A stretch of DNA of 64,000 bases from Pseudomonas sp. ADAK18 (lineage in GTDB: Bacteria > Pseudomonadota > Gammaproteobacteria > Pseudomonadales > Pseudomonadaceae). The stretch covers positions 2,831,001 to 2,895,000 of the forward strand of contig NZ_CP052859.1 in the NCBI RefSeq assembly GCF_012935695.1, read 5' to 3'. Positions 1 through 7,944 of the stretch are shown here, piece by piece (the first letter of the stretch is position 1; every line of letters begins with the position of its first letter). The translations under genes and the position numbers were made by a program. The notes beneath the pieces were generated by a model. It searched no databases and was not told the origin of the DNA. It saw only the letters and a list, made by a program, of their open reading frames with translations.

Positions 1-235
1 CGCCAGTAATCAGCACCACCTGGATCTCATCCTCGGCAATCCAGTGGGCTACCTGGGCGCGGATTTTATACAGGTCATCCTTGAGCAGGTTGCGCGCACC
101 CAGTGTGTGCCCGGCCTCCAGCAAGCGACTGACCAGCAACTGTCCGGAGGTGTCATCGGCATAGGCGCGGGTATCACTGACGGTCAGCACGGCAATATTC
201 AACGGGACAAACGGCGTATCCGACTTCACGCTCAT
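1..235 (-). CDS. moaB: Molybdenum cofactor biosynthesis protein MoaB (3' part beyond window)
   Basis: N-terminal 78 residues of a MoaB/MogA-family protein, which acts on molybdopterin (adenylylation step) in the cytoplasm during molybdenum cofactor synthesis. The start MSVKSDTPFVPLNIAVLTVS, followed by SDTR, by LLKDDLYKIRAQV and by VVLITGG at the window edge, is the usual MoaB order. ATG is at 235 with GGAG a few bases upstream on the minus strand. The gene runs off the left edge, so the C-terminal half is not visible. It diverges from the LysR gene at 475. Identification is confident on the N-terminal pattern; function is taken from the family. Confidence 0.9.
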   Translation of the reverse strand, partial: MSVKSDTPFVPLNIAVLTVSDTRAYADDTSGQLLVSRLLEAGHTLGARNLLKDDLYKIRAQVAHWIAEDEIQVVLITG

Positions 236-383
236 GACACTCTCCGGCAGGCAATAATAAAAGCAATGGCCAGAGGCTAAGGCGCTGAAAAGTGGCTGTC
301 TAATCGTTCTGGCCAACCGGGTTATCGAGCGCGTCTATCGGTGCGTTTTCGTGCTGTCTGCGGTCATGATAGAGTCGGTCGAT

Positions 384-406
384 CAATCGTTAAGTCCTTG
401 TGATTG
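384..406. promoter_or_regulatory. Inverted repeat CAATC-N13-GATTG in the moaB/LysR divergent region
   Basis: A five-base inverted repeat spaced by 13 bases lies about 70 bp before the LysR start. LysR proteins often bind such interrupted palindromes close to their own promoter. This is only a candidate operator. Confidence 0.25.
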
Positions 407-474
407 GACGGGTGAGAGGAACAATGAGATCGTCTGCTCACCCTACTACCCGTGTTTTGTCAGCAGGTGCCTTT

Positions 475-1374
475 GTGGACATCAAGCAACTCAAATTCCT
501 GATCGCCCTGGAACAGACCCGTCACTTCGGACAGGCCGCTGCGCGCTGCCATATCACCCAGCCGACCCTGTCCATGCGTTTGCGTAACCTGGAGGATGAG
601 CTGGGCCTAGAACTGGTGACCCGTGGCCAGCGTTTCGAAGGTTTCACCCAGGCCGGCGAACGGGTCCTGGCATGGGCACGGACCCTACTGGCGGCCCATG
701 ACGGGCTGTTCGCCGAAGCCGCCGCCTGCCGTGGACAACTGGTGGGTAACTTGCGCCTGGGCCTGGTGCCGTTGAGCGGCTTTAACCCGATCAACTATGT
801 GCAGGGGCTTTCCCAGACGTTCCCGGAACTCAAGTTCAGCCTGTCGTCCATGAGTTCGGACCGGATCATCGAGGGCCTGGGCAACAATCAACTGGATCTG
901 GGTATTTGCTACCTCGATCATGTCAGCTCCCATCTGCTGGATTTTTTCGAATTGGGGGAGACCCGTGTCGGTTTGCTGTACGACACGCGCCATTTCCAGT
1001 TCGAAGGCACCGAGATGAGCTGGGAGGACGCCGCCCAACTGCCATTGGGGATGATCAGCAATGGCATGCACTATCGTAAATCCATTGACCTGAGCTTTCG
1101 CAGCCGTGGGCTCGACCCGCAGCCCATCCTGGAGACCGACTCCACGCACCAGCTGTTCCAGGCGATTCATGAAGGCTTTTGCTGCTCCATCATGCCCCTG
1201 GACAGTGGCTGGGAAAAACCGATTGAGACCCTGGCCTTCATCAACCTCCCGGACGCCAGCGTGCTGGCGCCCCTGGGGCTGGTAATGCGCAAGACCGAAC
1301 CGCGCTCGGCCATCGCCGAGAAGTGTTTTGCCGAGGCGAAAAGACTGTTCGGCGCACCGCCAAAGACCTCCTAA
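475..1374 (+). CDS. LysR-family transcriptional regulator (OxyR-like layout)
   Basis: LysR-type regulator: N-terminal winged helix-turn-helix (DIKQLKFLIALEQ, then HFGQAAARCHITQPTLSMRL at residues 17-36) and a periplasmic-binding-fold effector domain. The GTG at 475 has AGGTG upstream and puts the HTH at the family position, giving 299 aa. An ATG at 424 with a stronger AGAGGA site would add 17 residues and cannot be excluded. It converges with the DyP peroxidase gene; the two ends overlap by 4 bp. A peroxidase neighbour suggests an oxidative-stress or aromatic effector, but this is inference only. Confidence 0.85.
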   Translation: MDIKQLKFLIALEQTRHFGQAAARCHITQPTLSMRLRNLEDELGLELVTRGQRFEGFTQAGERVLAWARTLLAAHDGLFAEAAACRGQLVGNLRLGLVPLSGFNPINYVQGLSQTFPELKFSLSSMSSDRIIEGLGNNQLDLGICYLDHVSSHLLDFFELGETRVGLLYDTRHFQFEGTEMSWEDAAQLPLGMISNGMHYRKSIDLSFRSRGLDPQPILETDSTHQLFQAIHEGFCCSIMPLDSGWEKPIETLAFINLPDASVLAPLGLVMRKTEPRSAIAEKCFAEAKRLFGAPPKTS

Positions 1375-2324
1375 GGCTTGCGGTCAGCCAACTCTTCCAG
1401 CAGATCGGCGGACGGCACGAAGAACAAGCCGCCGGTCACCGCCGTACTGAAGTCCAGCAGCCGGTCATAGTTACCGGCGGGCCGGCCGACAAACATGTTC
1501 TCAAGCATCAATTCCAGCGGCTCCGGCGAGCGCGCGTAGCCGATGAAGTACGTCCCGAATTCCCCGGCGCCTGGCCGGCCAAACGGCATGTTGTCCCGCA
1601 GGATTTTCACTTCCTCGCCGTCCTTGGTGATGGTGGTCAAGGCACTGTGGGAGTTGGCCGGTTTAACCTCATCGCCGAGTTCGATATCGGACAGTTTGGT
1701 ACGCCCGATCACTCGTTCCTGGGCCTCGGTGGACAATTCGTTCCAGGCCTTCATGTTGTGCAGGTACTTCTGCACCAGCACATAGCTGGCGCCACTGAAG
1801 GTTGGGTCTTCATCACCGACGATGGTGAAGCCGACGGCCTTGCGACCGGTCGGGTTCTCCGTGCCATCGACAAAACCAATGATGCTGCGCATATCGAAGT
1901 TACGGAAACCCTGCACCTCATCGACGACGGTCACGGCATCGCCGAGGGCCGACATGATTTGCGTCGCCAGTTCAAAGCACAGGTCCATCTGATCGGCACG
2001 AATGTGCAGCAAGACATCACCCGGCGTGGAAACCGCCATGCGCCCCGCTACACCGACTTCATGAAACGGGTGCAGCGATGCAGGGCGTGGGCTGCCGAAC
2101 AGGGCGTCCCAGGCGGTGGAGCCAAAGCCACAGACGCATGTCAGGTTGCCCGTCGGCACCCGCTTACCAACGGAGCGCGTGAGAGCTGCAACGTCACCGC
2201 ACCATTCACGCACGGTCTTGGCCGCATCGCTGCCGGGGGCCAATGTGGCAACCATGAAAATCGCGCTGCTGGTGATAGGGCTGCAGACAGACTGGGGATC
2301 GGCATTCGGATTGAGCGTTGTCAT
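1371..2324 (-). CDS. Dyp-type (dye-decolorising) heme peroxidase
   Basis: A 317-aa cytoplasmic heme peroxidase. The signature GFVDGTENP, which carries the distal aspartate of the GxxDG motif, is present in the middle of the protein, and the downstream Arg/His-rich part matches class B (YfeX-like) enzymes. No signal peptide is seen, consistent with cytosolic or encapsulin-loaded members; no encapsulin gene is in the window. ATG at 2324 is preceded by GGAA; an ORF extension to 2429 lacks a ribosome site and homologous sequence. It overlaps the LysR gene tail to tail. The physiological substrate cannot be read from sequence. Confidence 0.9.
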   Translation of the reverse strand: MTTLNPNADPQSVCSPITSSAIFMVATLAPGSDAAKTVREWCGDVAALTRSVGKRVPTGNLTCVCGFGSTAWDALFGSPRPASLHPFHEVGVAGRMAVSTPGDVLLHIRADQMDLCFELATQIMSALGDAVTVVDEVQGFRNFDMRSIIGFVDGTENPTGRKAVGFTIVGDEDPTFSGASYVLVQKYLHNMKAWNELSTEAQERVIGRTKLSDIELGDEVKPANSHSALTTITKDGEEVKILRDNMPFGRPGAGEFGTYFIGYARSPEPLELMLENMFVGRPAGNYDRLLDFSTAVTGGLFFVPSADLLEELADRKP

Positions 2325-2425
2325 GATGAGTTCCACAAGCGACAGGCGATAATGAACGGTCGCAGAGTAGCAGATGGTGCGCTTGCAGTAGCTACCCGGA
2401 GCAATTTCCGATCCGGGTTTCATGC

Positions 2426-3526
2426 TCAACTACCGCTCTTGATCTTGCTCCACATCCGCGTGCGAATACGTTCCACCTTCAGCGGCATGGTCTCCAGGGT
2501 GAACAAGGTATCCAGCACCGCTTTCGAAGGATAAACCCCTGGATTGCGGCGAATCTTCTCCTCCACCAGGCTGGTCGCGTCCTTGTTGGCGTTGGCATAG
2601 CTCAGGTAGTTGGACGAGCGGGCGATCACCTGCGGATCGAGCATGTAATTGATGAACGCCAACCCTTGCTCAGGGTGAGGCGCATCGTTGAGCAGCACCA
2701 GGCTTTCGACCCAGAGTGGCGCGCCCTCCCGGGGAATGCTGTACTCGATCTGACGGCCATTACCGGCCGCTTCCGAGGCTTTGCGGGCATCCATTACCCC
2801 GCCCGCCCAACCCAACACCACACAGACGTTGCCGTTGGCCAGGTCGCTGATAAAGCGTGAGGAATCAAAGTATCGAATGTAGGGGCGCACCTTCAGCAAT
2901 AACGCTTCGGCCTTGCGGTAGTCCTCGGGGTTCTGGCTGTTATAGGGCAACCCCAAGTAATGCAAGGCGATGGGAATGATATCGCCGGGCGCATCCAGTG
3001 TGGCCACACCGCACTGGCTCAGCTTGGCGATGTTTTCTTCCTTGAAGATCAGGTCCCAGGAGTCGACCGGTGCATGCTCACCGAGGAGTGCCTTGACCTT
3101 GTCCACGTCATAACCCAGCCCGGTGGTGCCCCACAGGTACGGCACGGCATAACGATTGCCCGGGTCGTTGCGTTGCACCTTGGCGAGAATCTCGGGGTCG
3201 AGGTGGGACCAGTTGGGTAGCTGCGTGCGATCCAGTTCCTTGAGCACACCGGCCTTGATCAGATTTGGCATGACATCGCCGCTGGCCACCACCACGTCAT
3301 AGTTACTGCGCCCGGCCATGAGTTTGCCCTGCATGACGTCGGCGTTGTCGAACACATCAAAGGTCGAGCCGATGCCGGTCTGGGCCTGGAAGCTCTTCAT
3401 CGCATCCGGGGCGATGAAGTCATACCAGTTGTAGACATTCACCTGGGGCTCGGCGGCCTCGGCACCCGCCAGACCGATACTGAACAGCGAGGCCAGGGCC
3501 AGTTGCATGCAGCGGATATGGATCAT
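2426..3526 (-). CDS. Extracellular polyamine-type solute-binding protein (PotF/SpuD family)
   Basis: A 366-aa periplasmic binding protein with a Sec signal peptide (hydrophobic stretch ending about AGAEAAEP). NVYNWYDFIAPDAMKSF, then FDVFDNADVMQGKLMAG, are hallmarks of the PotD/PotF spermidine/putrescine-binding family. The ATG at 3526 is preceded by AGGAG. No permease or ATPase gene lies nearby, so it is an orphan here and may feed a transporter encoded elsewhere or act in sensing. It sits immediately downstream of the amidase gene in the same direction, suggesting that both handle an amine or amide substrate. The leader carries an A-rich Crc-type motif. Confidence 0.85.
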   Translation of the reverse strand: MIHIRCMQLALASLFSIGLAGAEAAEPQVNVYNWYDFIAPDAMKSFQAQTGIGSTFDVFDNADVMQGKLMAGRSNYDVVVASGDVMPNLIKAGVLKELDRTQLPNWSHLDPEILAKVQRNDPGNRYAVPYLWGTTGLGYDVDKVKALLGEHAPVDSWDLIFKEENIAKLSQCGVATLDAPGDIIPIALHYLGLPYNSQNPEDYRKAEALLLKVRPYIRYFDSSRFISDLANGNVCVVLGWAGGVMDARKASEAAGNGRQIEYSIPREGAPLWVESLVLLNDAPHPEQGLAFINYMLDPQVIARSSNYLSYANANKDATSLVEEKIRRNPGVYPSKAVLDTLFTLETMPLKVERIRTRMWSKIKSGS

Positions 3527-3565
3527 CAAGAAACTCCTGGGCAGGCGTGCACGCTCACCTGCTGA

Positions 3566-3573
3566 TTATTGTT
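3566..3573 (-). promoter_or_regulatory. Crc/Hfq-type A-rich motif (AACAATAA)
   Basis: On the mRNA strand AACAATAA matches AAnAAnAA about 40 nt upstream of the binding-protein start. In Pseudomonas this motif is the Hfq/Crc target for catabolite repression. It is farther from the start codon than in the other cases in this window, so weaker. Confidence 0.35.
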
Positions 3574-3586
3574 GTAGGGAGAAAAA

Positions 3587-4402
3587 TCAGGGGATCAGCA
3601 GTTCACGGCGGCCATCGGCGTGCTCAATCTGCTCGCCGACAAGCATCAGGCGGCGGTCGCTGAGGTAGTGGTAGTCACGGCGGGCGGCCTTGAGCTGCTC
3701 AAGGTCCAGGGTGACAACCTGCCGGCATTCCTCACGCCTGGCTTCAAACAGCATCCGTCCAAACGGGTCTACCACTGCGCTGGAGCCAGCAAATACCAGA
3801 TCACCGGGCCCGTCTTCCACACGATTGACCATCACCGCAAACGCCTGGTTTTCCTGGGCGCGAGCCATGATCGCGGTACGGTGCACCGGGCCGTAGGGGT
3901 CCATATTGCCGTTGGTGACGATGATCAATTCGGCGCCGAGTTGGGCCAGGGCACGGGCGGTTTCCGGCAACTCAATGTCGTAGCAAATCAGAATGCCAAC
4001 CCGCACGCCCTTCCACAGCGCGGTGACGAAACGGTCGCCTGGGGTGATGTCGCCGCGCTCGTCGGGCCACAAGTGGGTCTTGCGATAACTCAGTGCGATG
4101 CCTTCAGGGGTCATCAGGAGCGAGGTGTTGTAATAGGCCCCGCGATCATTTTCGACAAGGCCGACGACCACTGAGACATTACGCTCGCGAACCGCCCGCT
4201 GGACCGCTTGCAAGGTCGGACCGTCCAGGGCCTCTGCCACGTGCGCCAGTTGCTCACCGCCCACGAAGCCCATCAAGTGGGTTTCCGGGAAGACCAGCAG
4301 ATCAGTGCCAGCCTCACTGCTGGCAATGGCCTTCAGGGTCCGTGCCAGGTTATAAGCAGTGTCACCGTCACGACCGGCGAGTTGCATCAATTCAATCTTC
4401 AT
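3587..4402 (-). CDS. Carbon-nitrogen hydrolase (nitrilase superfamily amidase)
   Basis: A 271-aa cytoplasmic amidase. The Glu-Lys-Cys triad of the superfamily is visible: E40 in FPETHL, K108 in YRKTHLW and C140 in ILICYDIELPE. Length and motifs fit branches that hydrolyse linear amides or N-carbamoyl amines. ATG at 4402 with AAGGA upstream. It is followed by the polyamine-type binding protein 60 bp downstream and diverges from a LuxR-type regulator, which is its likely controller. The real substrate (carbamoylputrescine-like, aliphatic amide or omega-amide) cannot be decided from sequence. Confidence 0.88.
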   Translation of the reverse strand: MKIELMQLAGRDGDTAYNLARTLKAIASSEAGTDLLVFPETHLMGFVGGEQLAHVAEALDGPTLQAVQRAVRERNVSVVVGLVENDRGAYYNTSLLMTPEGIALSYRKTHLWPDERGDITPGDRFVTALWKGVRVGILICYDIELPETARALAQLGAELIIVTNGNMDPYGPVHRTAIMARAQENQAFAVMVNRVEDGPGDLVFAGSSAVVDPFGRMLFEARREECRQVVTLDLEQLKAARRDYHYLSDRRLMLVGEQIEHADGRRELLIP

Positions 4403-4500
4403 CGCTTATCCTTGTGCCCATTTAGAAGGCCCTTGTTGCACATCAAACCCGCAGGGCGAACCGAGTATGGAGCGCCGCGTCGCGGCAAAAAATCACTTCG

Positions 4501-5310
4501 ATGGGGTACCCCTCAATGGGTAGCGAGACCACTCTGACGTTGCAGGACTTAGCCTGGCATGACGCCGTTGGCCGGCTGATCGAGACCCTGGACCAACCCA
4601 ATTTCTGGACGGCGCTGGTGCGTCTGCTGCGCCGTTATGTACCGGCGGACAACTGGGTAGTACTGATTTTCAGCTCGGGTAAACCTCAGGTATTGGCCGA
4701 ATCACCTGGTCTCGATGACGGCCTGGACTTGCTGTTCCAGGAGTATCTCAAAGGCCTGTATTTGCTCGATCCCTTTTACCTGGCCAATCGTGAGGCACCC
4801 AAGAGCGGCCTGTTCCGCCTGGAAGATGTCGCCCCCGAGTGCTTCGAGCAGACCGATTACTATCAGCGTTACTTTCGCCTGAACGTCCTCGCCGATGAAG
4901 TACACATCAACGTCCAACTGGACGCCGAGCGCACCCTGAGCCTGTCCCTGGGCAGCCAGGCCCCCTTCAGCACCGAACAGGTCGCTCTGCTGGGTTTGAT
5001 CCACCCCTGGGTAGCCGCGCTGATGCGCCAGCGCTCGGTGTTCGAACAGGAACTCAAACACGCCCCTGAGCTGCCACCCAACTGGGAGAACCACCTGGAA
5101 TCCACGGCCCGGCAGATCAGCTCATCGCTGTCGGCCCGAGAGATGGAAGTGGGCCGGCTGATGCTCAGTGGCTGCTCCAATAAAGAGATCGCACGCAAGC
5201 TGGAGATTTCCGCCGAGACCGTGAAAGTCCACCGCAAGCACATGTACAGCAAGCTGGGGATCAAATCCCAGTCGGAACTGTTCCTGCTGTTTCTCCAGGC
5301 CCAGGAATGA
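4501..5310 (+). CDS. LuxR-family transcriptional regulator
   Basis: A 269-aa regulator whose last 65 residues form a LuxR/GerE helix-turn-helix (SAREMEVGRLMLSGCSNKEI, then SAETVKVHRKHMYSKLGI). The N-terminal 190 residues resemble no specific sensor domain that I recognise; they are not an obvious acyl-homoserine-lactone domain or receiver. An ATG at 4516 is an equally good start; the short palindrome GGGGTACCCC lies between the two. It is divergent from the amidase and convergent with the P1 peptidase across a REP doublet. Likely local regulator of the amidase and binding-protein pair. Confidence 0.8.
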   Translation: MGYPSMGSETTLTLQDLAWHDAVGRLIETLDQPNFWTALVRLLRRYVPADNWVVLIFSSGKPQVLAESPGLDDGLDLLFQEYLKGLYLLDPFYLANREAPKSGLFRLEDVAPECFEQTDYYQRYFRLNVLADEVHINVQLDAERTLSLSLGSQAPFSTEQVALLGLIHPWVAALMRQRSVFEQELKHAPELPPNWENHLESTARQISSSLSAREMEVGRLMLSGCSNKEIARKLEISAETVKVHRKHMYSKLGIKSQSELFLLFLQAQE

Positions 5311-5344
5311 ACCCGCTACCAACCTGCTCAAGAGCTAACGCGGA

Positions 5345-5505
5345 ACCCCTGTGGCGAGGGGGCTCGCCCCCGTTGGGCTGCGCAGCAGCCCCAATAAGAC
5401 CCCTGAGTTTTTTCAGATAGACCAAGAGTGCAGGTTTTAGGGCCGCTTCGCAGCCCAACGGGGCGATACGGCGATCCGGCAAGTCCCCTCGCCACAGGTC
5501 ACTCG
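5345..5505. repeat. REP doublet (two inverted palindromic repeats)
   Basis: Two copies of a Pseudomonas REP-like palindrome face each other: the left starts CCTGTGGCGAGGGGGCTCGC and contains GGGCTGCGCAGCAGCCC; the right contains GGGCCGCTTCGCAGCCC and ends in CCCCTCGCCACAGG. Together they form a long imperfect stem between convergent genes. Such doublets are non-autonomous, RAYT-dependent elements and may also protect mRNA ends. Confidence 0.8.
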
Positions 5506-5510
5506 CTGTC

Positions 5511-6608
5511 TTAAGGCTGCCAGCCGACTTTTTTCATCGCCGACAACAGCTGCGCAGGCTTGAGTGCCAAGGCCCGACGGCCACGTCCCTCAACGTCGCT
5601 GGCGGCCAGCATGGCGTTAACAATGGCCTCCTCCACCGCATCCGCCGCCGCCACGAACAACGCTGAAATATAGTCATTGTTGACCATCTGCAACGGCGTC
5701 GTCGGCGCTCCAGGATGACCCAGATTAGCTACCGGCAGCCCGGTGTTACCCACCGAAAAGGCGATGAAGATATCGCCACTGTCGTCTTCCGTGCCCCCGC
5801 CCACCCGCGCCAAGCCAACACTGGCCCGCTGCGCCAGCCGCGTGCACTGATGGGGTAACAATGGCGCGTCGGTGGCGATGGTGATCACGATGGAGCCCAT
5901 GCCCGGCACGCCGACGTTCACCGGGCCGTCGTAGGGCGACGGCACCTCTTTCAACACCGTGCCCACCGGATAACCCGCGACCCGCAGTGACTCACGCGCG
6001 CCATAGTTGGCCTGTACCAGCGCGCCCACGGTCCAACCGCCCTGCTCTGCACTCAATACTCGCGAGGAAGTACCAATACCGCCCTTGAACTCATGGCAGA
6101 TCATCCCGGTACCGCCGCCGACACAGCCTTCCTGCACCGGCCCGCTACGTGCGTCTTTCAGCGCCAGTTGCACATGCTCGGCGGTGACATGCTGGTCCCA
6201 GATATCGCTCAAAATCCCGTCGTAGGTTTCCAGCACCACCGGCATACACCAGTAGGTGTGCTGCCGGGCCATCTCCCGTTCGGCCGCGACCAACGCATCG
6301 CGTACCACACCGACGCTGTGGGTGTTGGTGTAAGCGATGGGCGTTGTCAGCAAACCCGCCTCGCGAATCCACTCCAGACCGGTGGCATCACCGTTGCCAT
6401 TGAGCACATGGACCCCGGCAAAGCAGGGTTCCAGGTGTGCTGCGACGGCGCGCGGCTCAATCACGGTCACGCCGGTGTGAATCGAGGTTTCGCCCGATTG
6501 GGTATTGAGGGTGTGGTGGCCGACTCGCACGCCGGATACGTCGGTAATCGCATTATTGACACCCGGTTTGCCGGTCACGATCACGATACCCAGATCACGT
6601 AAGCGCAT
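5511..6608 (-). CDS. P1 family peptidase (DmpA / beta-peptidyl aminopeptidase type)
   Basis: A 365-aa Ntn-like hydrolase of family S58 (DmpA, BapA). The family autocleaves before a Gly-Ser site to make alpha and beta chains; VPGMGSIVITIATDAPLLPH supplies that G-S nucleophile. The conserved start DLGIVIVTGKPGVNNAITDV and GCVGGGTGM are also present. Family members remove D- or L-amino acids or beta-amino acids from amides and short peptides. The ATG at 6608 fits family alignments; a TTG 21 bp earlier is less likely. Its location beside an amidase and a polyamine-type binding protein suggests work on amide or peptide conjugates; substrate unknown. Confidence 0.88.
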   Translation of the reverse strand: MRLRDLGIVIVTGKPGVNNAITDVSGVRVGHHTLNTQSGETSIHTGVTVIEPRAVAAHLEPCFAGVHVLNGNGDATGLEWIREAGLLTTPIAYTNTHSVGVVRDALVAAEREMARQHTYWCMPVVLETYDGILSDIWDQHVTAEHVQLALKDARSGPVQEGCVGGGTGMICHEFKGGIGTSSRVLSAEQGGWTVGALVQANYGARESLRVAGYPVGTVLKEVPSPYDGPVNVGVPGMGSIVITIATDAPLLPHQCTRLAQRASVGLARVGGGTEDDSGDIFIAFSVGNTGLPVANLGHPGAPTTPLQMVNNDYISALFVAAADAVEEAIVNAMLAASDVEGRGRRALALKPAQLLSAMKKVGWQP

Positions 6609-6927
6609 GGTTTTGTTCTCAATATCCAATTCATTAAGGTGCTTGAAGTCTAGGGACCGAGCCGATACCTGGCGATAACCCTCATTTGTTACCCCAACAG
6701 CGTTAAGGCCAAGTGCCGAGCCAGTACTTCCTCAATCACAAGGTTTGAGCCGCGATTCTTACCCTCCAAATCACATCTATTAACGGTTTTTTTAACGTTT
6801 TTTTCTCATTCACGGCTCTACATTCGCCGCCCACAAACATGCAAATGATTCCTATTGAACCAGAGTCATTGCTCACCTTCGTCGCTGCTTTGCCCTATAC
6901 AAATCAAACACCAGGAGCTCTCACGGC
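6609..6927. other. Intergenic region: divergent promoters of P1 peptidase and iron importer
   Basis: 319 bp without a gene. It is AT-richer than the flanks and holds a tandem TTAACG-plus-T-run sequence near 6778-6803, the possible Fur box at 6841-6859, and AGGAG at 6912-6916 before the binding protein. No other structure was recognised. Confidence 0.6.
6841..6859. promoter_or_regulatory. Possible Fur box upstream of the iron-type ABC operon
   Basis: GCAAATGATTCCTATTGAA matches about 10 of 19 positions of the Fur consensus (GATAATGATAATCATTATC), including the central ATGAT and the ATT of the second half. It lies about 70 bp before the binding-protein start, a usual promoter-overlapping place. 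Suggestive, not proven. Confidence 0.4.
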
Positions 6928-7944
6928 ATGACTACCCGCATCCCCTCTTTTCTCAAAAAAGCAGTGCTGGCCACCGCATTGGTCAGTGCCGGGCACGTCT
7001 ATGCCGCAAACGAGACCGACGGCATCGTGGTCTATAACGCCCAACACGAAAGCCTGACCAAGTCCTGGGTCGAAGGCTTTACCAAGGAAACCGGGATCAA
7101 GGTGACGGTGCGCAATGGCGACGACACTGAAATGGGCAACCAGATCGTCCAGGAAGGTGCCGCCTCGCCGGCCGACGTGTTCCTGACCGAAAACTCCCCG
7201 GCCATGGTGCTGGTGGACAACGCCGGGCTGTTTGCCCCAGTCGCACCCACCACGCTGGAACAAGTCGACTCGGCCTACCGTCCCGCCCACGGCAAATGGC
7301 TGGGGATCGCTGCTCGCTCCACCGTATTCGTCTACAACCCGAGCAAGCTGGCCGCTGCCGACCTGCCAAAATCCCTGATGGACCTGGCCTCGCCGAGCTG
7401 GAAAGGCCGTTGGGCCGCCTCCCCGGCCGGCGCCGACTTCCAAGCCATCGTCGCCGCCGTGCTGGCGCTCAAGGGCGAAGCCGCGACCCTCGACTGGCTC
7501 AAGGCGATGAAAGCCAACGCCTCCATTTACCGTGGCAACAGCGCGGTGCTTAAAGCGGTGAACGCCGGCCAAGTCGACAGCGGTGTGATCTACCACTACT
7601 ACAGCTTCGTCGATCAGTCCAAGACCGGTGAAAACAGCAAAAACACCTCGCTGCACTACTTCAAACATCAGGACCCGGGCGCCTTTGTCAGCATCTCCGG
7701 TGGCGGCGTACTCGCGTCCAGCAAACATAAAGAACAGGCCCAGGCCTTCCTGAAGTGGGTCACCGGCAAGGACGGCCAGGCGATTCTGAAAAACGGCAAC
7801 TCGTTCGAATACGCCGTGGGCCAGAACGCCCCGTCGAACCCGAAACTGGTGCCGCTGCCACAACTCGACGCACCGAAGGTCGATGCTTCCAAGCTCGACA
7901 GCAAAAAAGCGGTGCAACTGATGACCCAGGCCGGACTGCTCTGA
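6928..7944 (+). CDS. Iron(III) ABC transporter substrate-binding protein (FbpA/SfuA-like)
   Basis: A 338-aa periplasmic protein with a Sec signal peptide cleaved about residue 26 (HVYA|ANET). GIVVYNAQHESLTKSWVEGF is typical of the FbpA/FutA ferric-binding branch, and IYHYYSFVDQ provides the adjacent-tyrosine iron-coordination motif of that fold. First gene of a three-gene operon; the permease follows directly after the stop codon. ATG has AGGAG upstream, and a Fur-box-like sequence lies in the promoter. Ferric iron is the best guess; members of this family with other cargo (phosphonate, sugars) exist. Confidence 0.88.
   Translation: MTTRIPSFLKKAVLATALVSAGHVYAANETDGIVVYNAQHESLTKSWVEGFTKETGIKVTVRNGDDTEMGNQIVQEGAASPADVFLTENSPAMVLVDNAGLFAPVAPTTLEQVDSAYRPAHGKWLGIAARSTVFVYNPSKLAAADLPKSLMDLASPSWKGRWAASPAGADFQAIVAAVLALKGEAATLDWLKAMKANASIYRGNSAVLKAVNAGQVDSGVIYHYYSFVDQSKTGENSKNTSLHYFKHQDPGAFVSISGGGVLASSKHKEQAQAFLKWVTGKDGQAILKNGNSFEYAVGQNAPSNPKLVPLPQLDAPKVDASKLDSKKAVQLMTQAGLL

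Noticed and set aside
254..270. A-rich AATAATAAAAGCAA near moaB as a Crc motif
   Set aside because: It is A-rich only on the + strand, whereas moaB is transcribed from the minus strand; no + strand start is adjacent.
1323..2534. 403-aa + strand open frame across the DyP peroxidase gene
   Set aside because: It is the antisense shadow of a GC-rich gene with clear DyP motifs; no ribosome site or known domain.
4504..4513. Palindrome GGGGTACCCC near the LuxR-type start as an operator
   Set aside because: It is only 10 bp, occurs once, and overlaps possible start codons; chance is likely.
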